This document shows, in pieces, positions 15,513-16,221 of a stretch of 16,221 nt of DNA. Position 1 is the stretch's first letter; the number at the start of each line of letters is the position of its first letter. The translations under genes were made by a program, and so were the position numbers. The stretch lies in assembly GCA_026770615.1 (NCBI GenBank), contig MU631675.1, forward strand, positions 3,563-19,783. Reading direction: 5' to 3'. The notes beneath the pieces are model-generated. The model saw only the letters and a list, made by a program, of their open reading frames with translations. It did no database searches and was not told where the DNA came from. The DNA comes from Pavlovales sp. CCMP2436. Lineage: Eukaryota > Haptophyta > Pavlovophyceae > Pavlovales.

Positions 15513-16221
15513 GGCCAAGAGCGCGTGTGCCCAGGAGGCCAAGAGTGCGTGTGCCTAGGAGGCTGAAAGCGCGTGTGCCTAAGAGGCCGAGAGCGCGTGT
15601 GCCCCGGAGGCAAAGATCGCGTGTGCCTAGGAGGCCGAGAGCGCGTGTGCCTAGGAGGCCGAGACCGCGTGTGCCTATGAGGCCGAGAGCGCGTGCGCAA
15701 AGCAGCGAGAAAGCCGACAACGCGTGTGCCTAGGAGGCTGAGAGCGTGTGTGCCTATGAGGCCGAGCGAGAGCTCGTGTGCCACGCGGGAAGGAGGCCGA
15801 GAGCGCATTTACCAAGGAGGCCGAGAGCGCGTGCAGCAAGGAGACCGAGAGCGCGTGTGCCTAGGAGGCCGAAAGCGCATGCGCCAAGCGGCGAGGAGGC
15901 CAAGAAAGCGTGTACCTAGGAGACCGAGAGCGCGTGCGCCAAGCAGCGAGGAGGCTGAGGGCGCGTTTGCCTAGGAGGTCGAGAGCGCGTGTGCCTATGA
16001 GGCCGAGAGCGCGTGCGTGAAGCGGCGAGGAGGCCGACAACGCGTGTTCCAAGGAGGCTGAGAGCGCGTGTGCCTATGAGGCCGAGCGATAGCGCGTGTG
16101 CTAAGCGGGAAGGAGGCCGAGAGCGCGTGTGCCTAGGAGACCGAGAGCGCGTGCGGCGAGGAGGCCGAGAGCGCGTGTGCCTAGGAGGCCGTGAGCGCGT
16201 GCGCCAAGCGGCGAGGAGGCC

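Larger units (their letters stand above)
13750..16221. repeat. GC-rich minisatellite of 24-bp and 31-bp units
   Basis: About 2.4 kb is built from a core GAGGCCGAGAGCGCGTG followed by GCCGAGCGGCGAG (31-bp unit, e.g. 15031 and 15062) or by TGCCTAG (24-bp unit, densest at 15530-16200). A 25-bp form (13988-14012) lacks the middle GTGCGCC. Because 31 and 25 are not multiples of three, this is not a coding repeat. The long frames open on both strands (RPRARVPRR-like on plus, LGLLGTRAL-like on minus) are composition artefacts. The array runs off the window end. Variant units (GACGAGGCCAAGAGGG, GTCCGAGAGCGTGAAGCGG) recur in the same order at 14307-14410 and 15213-15315, so there is higher-order structure. 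Confidence 0.92.

Noticed and set aside
14848..15720. 290-aa minus-strand ORF with LGLLGTRAL repeats and matching plus-strand Arg-rich ORFs
   Set aside because: Same cause: repeat units without stop codons in the 24-bp register. There is no start context or conserved domain, and frames are open on both strands.
13750..16221. CRISPR array
   Set aside because: The repeats are contiguous with no unique spacers of uniform length, no cas genes are present, and the region is eukaryotic in character.

Overview
The window looks like nuclear DNA of a GC-rich unicellular eukaryote, most likely an alga or another protist. The coding stretches are GC-rich at third codon positions, they are broken up by introns with GTGAG donors and CAG acceptors, and the rest is microsatellites, tandem arrays and mobile-element debris. 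No operons, ribosome binding sites, rRNA or tRNA genes are visible. A closer taxonomic placement cannot be made from the sequence alone.

Layout: 1-2600 holds repeats only. These are a ~201-bp tandem duplication, two copies of a dispersed ~64-bp repeat that each run into a (TA)n tract, a ~177-bp tandem repeat, and a large imperfect inverted repeat centred near 2335. 2614-5609 is a decayed reverse-transcriptase element ending in a 19-A tract. 5725-7641 (minus strand) is a spliced gene for an ATP-grasp protein; its splice sites and phases agree, but it carries two in-frame stops. 7577-8652 (plus strand) is an unrecognised protein gene with one frameshift. 8698-9311 is probably the C-terminal end of another retroelement polyprotein, followed by a 286-aa low-complexity ORF (9905-10765) built on a 23-aa repeat. 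A ~593-bp mobile element is inserted exactly between two units of that repeat. 11316-11861 is a third copy of the dispersed repeat, split by a ~476-bp element with terminal inverted repeats. 11925-12843 (minus strand) encodes a chromodomain protein with frame disruptions. A second copy of the 9312-9904 element, flanked by a 14-bp target-site duplication, lies just upstream of it. From about 13750 to the end the window is a GC-rich minisatellite made of 24-bp and 31-bp units with higher-order structure.

Nearly every recognisable gene here has a frameshift or a stop. The simplest reading is a repeat-rich, decaying (perhaps heterochromatic or subtelomeric) region. Assembly indels could explain some single-base shifts, but not the whole set of stops. 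I found no convincing multi-gene system. The most informative signals are the two nested insertions, the dated element copies, the RT with an altered catalytic box, and the structured minisatellite.
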